This document shows, piece after piece, positions 22,862-23,006 of a stretch of DNA of 23,006 nucleotides (position 1 is the first letter of the stretch; every line of letters starts with the position of its first letter). The notes below the pieces were generated by a model. It saw only the letters and a program-made list of their open reading frames with translations. It ran no database searches and was not told the DNA's origin. The DNA is from Bacteroidetes bacterium UBA6063 (lineage in GTDB: Bacteria > Bacteroidota > Bacteroidia > NS11-12g > UBA9320): the NCBI GenBank assembly GCA_002428905.1, contig DIYD01000003.1, positions 817 to 23,822 on the forward strand, in the 5' to 3' direction. A program made the translations under genes and the position numbers.

Positions 22862-23006
22862 ATGGGTAAAGGTAAAGAATTGGCAACCGAACAGGACATT
22901 ATATCTGCCTGTATTGACAATGATCCACGTGCCCAAAAGATATTATTTGAAAATTATGCTCCGAAGATGTTAGGGGTGTGTGCTCGATATTGCTCAAATA
23001 TGGAAG
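22862..23006 (+). CDS. ECF-type sigma-70 family factor, 5' part only
   Basis: The window ends inside this gene after 48 codons from the ATG at 22862. The translation MGKGKELATEQDIISACIDN, then DPRAQKILFENYAPKMLGVC and ARYCSNME, has the pattern of sigma region 2.1 in Bacteroidota ECF factors: an acidic helix start, then (R)AQKxLFExYAPKMxxVCxRY. Only the first helix of region 2 can be seen, so promoter-recognition parts and any anti-sigma gene lie beyond. A GGGTAAAGGT stretch at the start is part of the coding region, and a GTG or TTG start nearby cannot be excluded. Confidence 0.78.
   Translation, partial: MGKGKELATEQDIISACIDNDPRAQKILFENYAPKMLGVCARYCSNME

Noticed and set aside
22705..22920. 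Minus-strand 71-codon frame over the pspC end and sigma start
   Set aside because: It crosses a promoter-like region and the sigma coding frame and has no motif; it is a chance frame.
1..23006. Prophage, insertion sequence, integron or tRNA-linked island
   Set aside because: No transposase, integrase, phage structural gene, tRNA or target-site duplication was found, and gene content is mostly of Bacteroidota core type.

Overview
The window looks like chromosomal DNA from a member of the Bacteroidota, most likely near the Flavobacteriales or Cytophagales; I cannot place it further. Two predicted secreted enzymes end in type A T9SS sorting domains, several families are typical of this phylum (DUF6089 barrel, DUF2851, long alpha-2-macroglobulin lipoprotein), and several intergenic regions carry a match to the Bacteroidota -7 promoter element TAnnTTTG. 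I see no phage, transposase, CRISPR array, tRNA or rRNA.

Layout. 1-548 has no gene and carries two diverged copies of a ~168-bp repeat with a conserved hairpin; the right copy abuts the first gene and could serve as its terminator. From 549 to 17309 everything is on the minus strand. Reading along that strand from high to low coordinates: an M13 metallopeptidase lipoprotein with its own terminator; a 184-residue protein of unknown function with a TTG start; a tight three-gene group (five-TM protein, cyclic-phosphate processing receiver domain protein, TPM-domain lipoprotein); an EEP-family secreted nuclease or phosphatase and a DUF6089 outer-membrane barrel; a 1827-residue alpha-2-macroglobulin lipoprotein ending at a strong intrinsic terminator; a small uncertain ORF and a cysteine-rich lipoprotein; and an AlkA-type DNA glycosylase followed 3 bp later by a secreted esterase.

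From 17560 to the right edge the genes are on the plus strand: a Prc-type tail-specific protease, an RsmI-like methyltransferase overlapping it by 8 bp, pyrF behind its own promoter-like element, a DUF2851 protein, a PspC-domain protein overlapping that by 20 bp, and the 5' end of an ECF sigma factor gene cut by the window.

Themes. Much of the window concerns the cell envelope: two divergent envelope proteases, a thioester-type macroglobulin, two T9SS cargo enzymes, an outer-membrane barrel, a PspC protein and several lipoproteins. Housekeeping genes (pyrF, alkA, rsmI-like) are interspersed. The best candidate for an undescribed unit is the three-gene group at 12434-14545, where a cytoplasmic receiver-like domain predicted to act on cyclic-phosphate ends is translationally coupled to an exported TPM lipoprotein and sits behind a membrane protein with a large predicted periplasmic domain.
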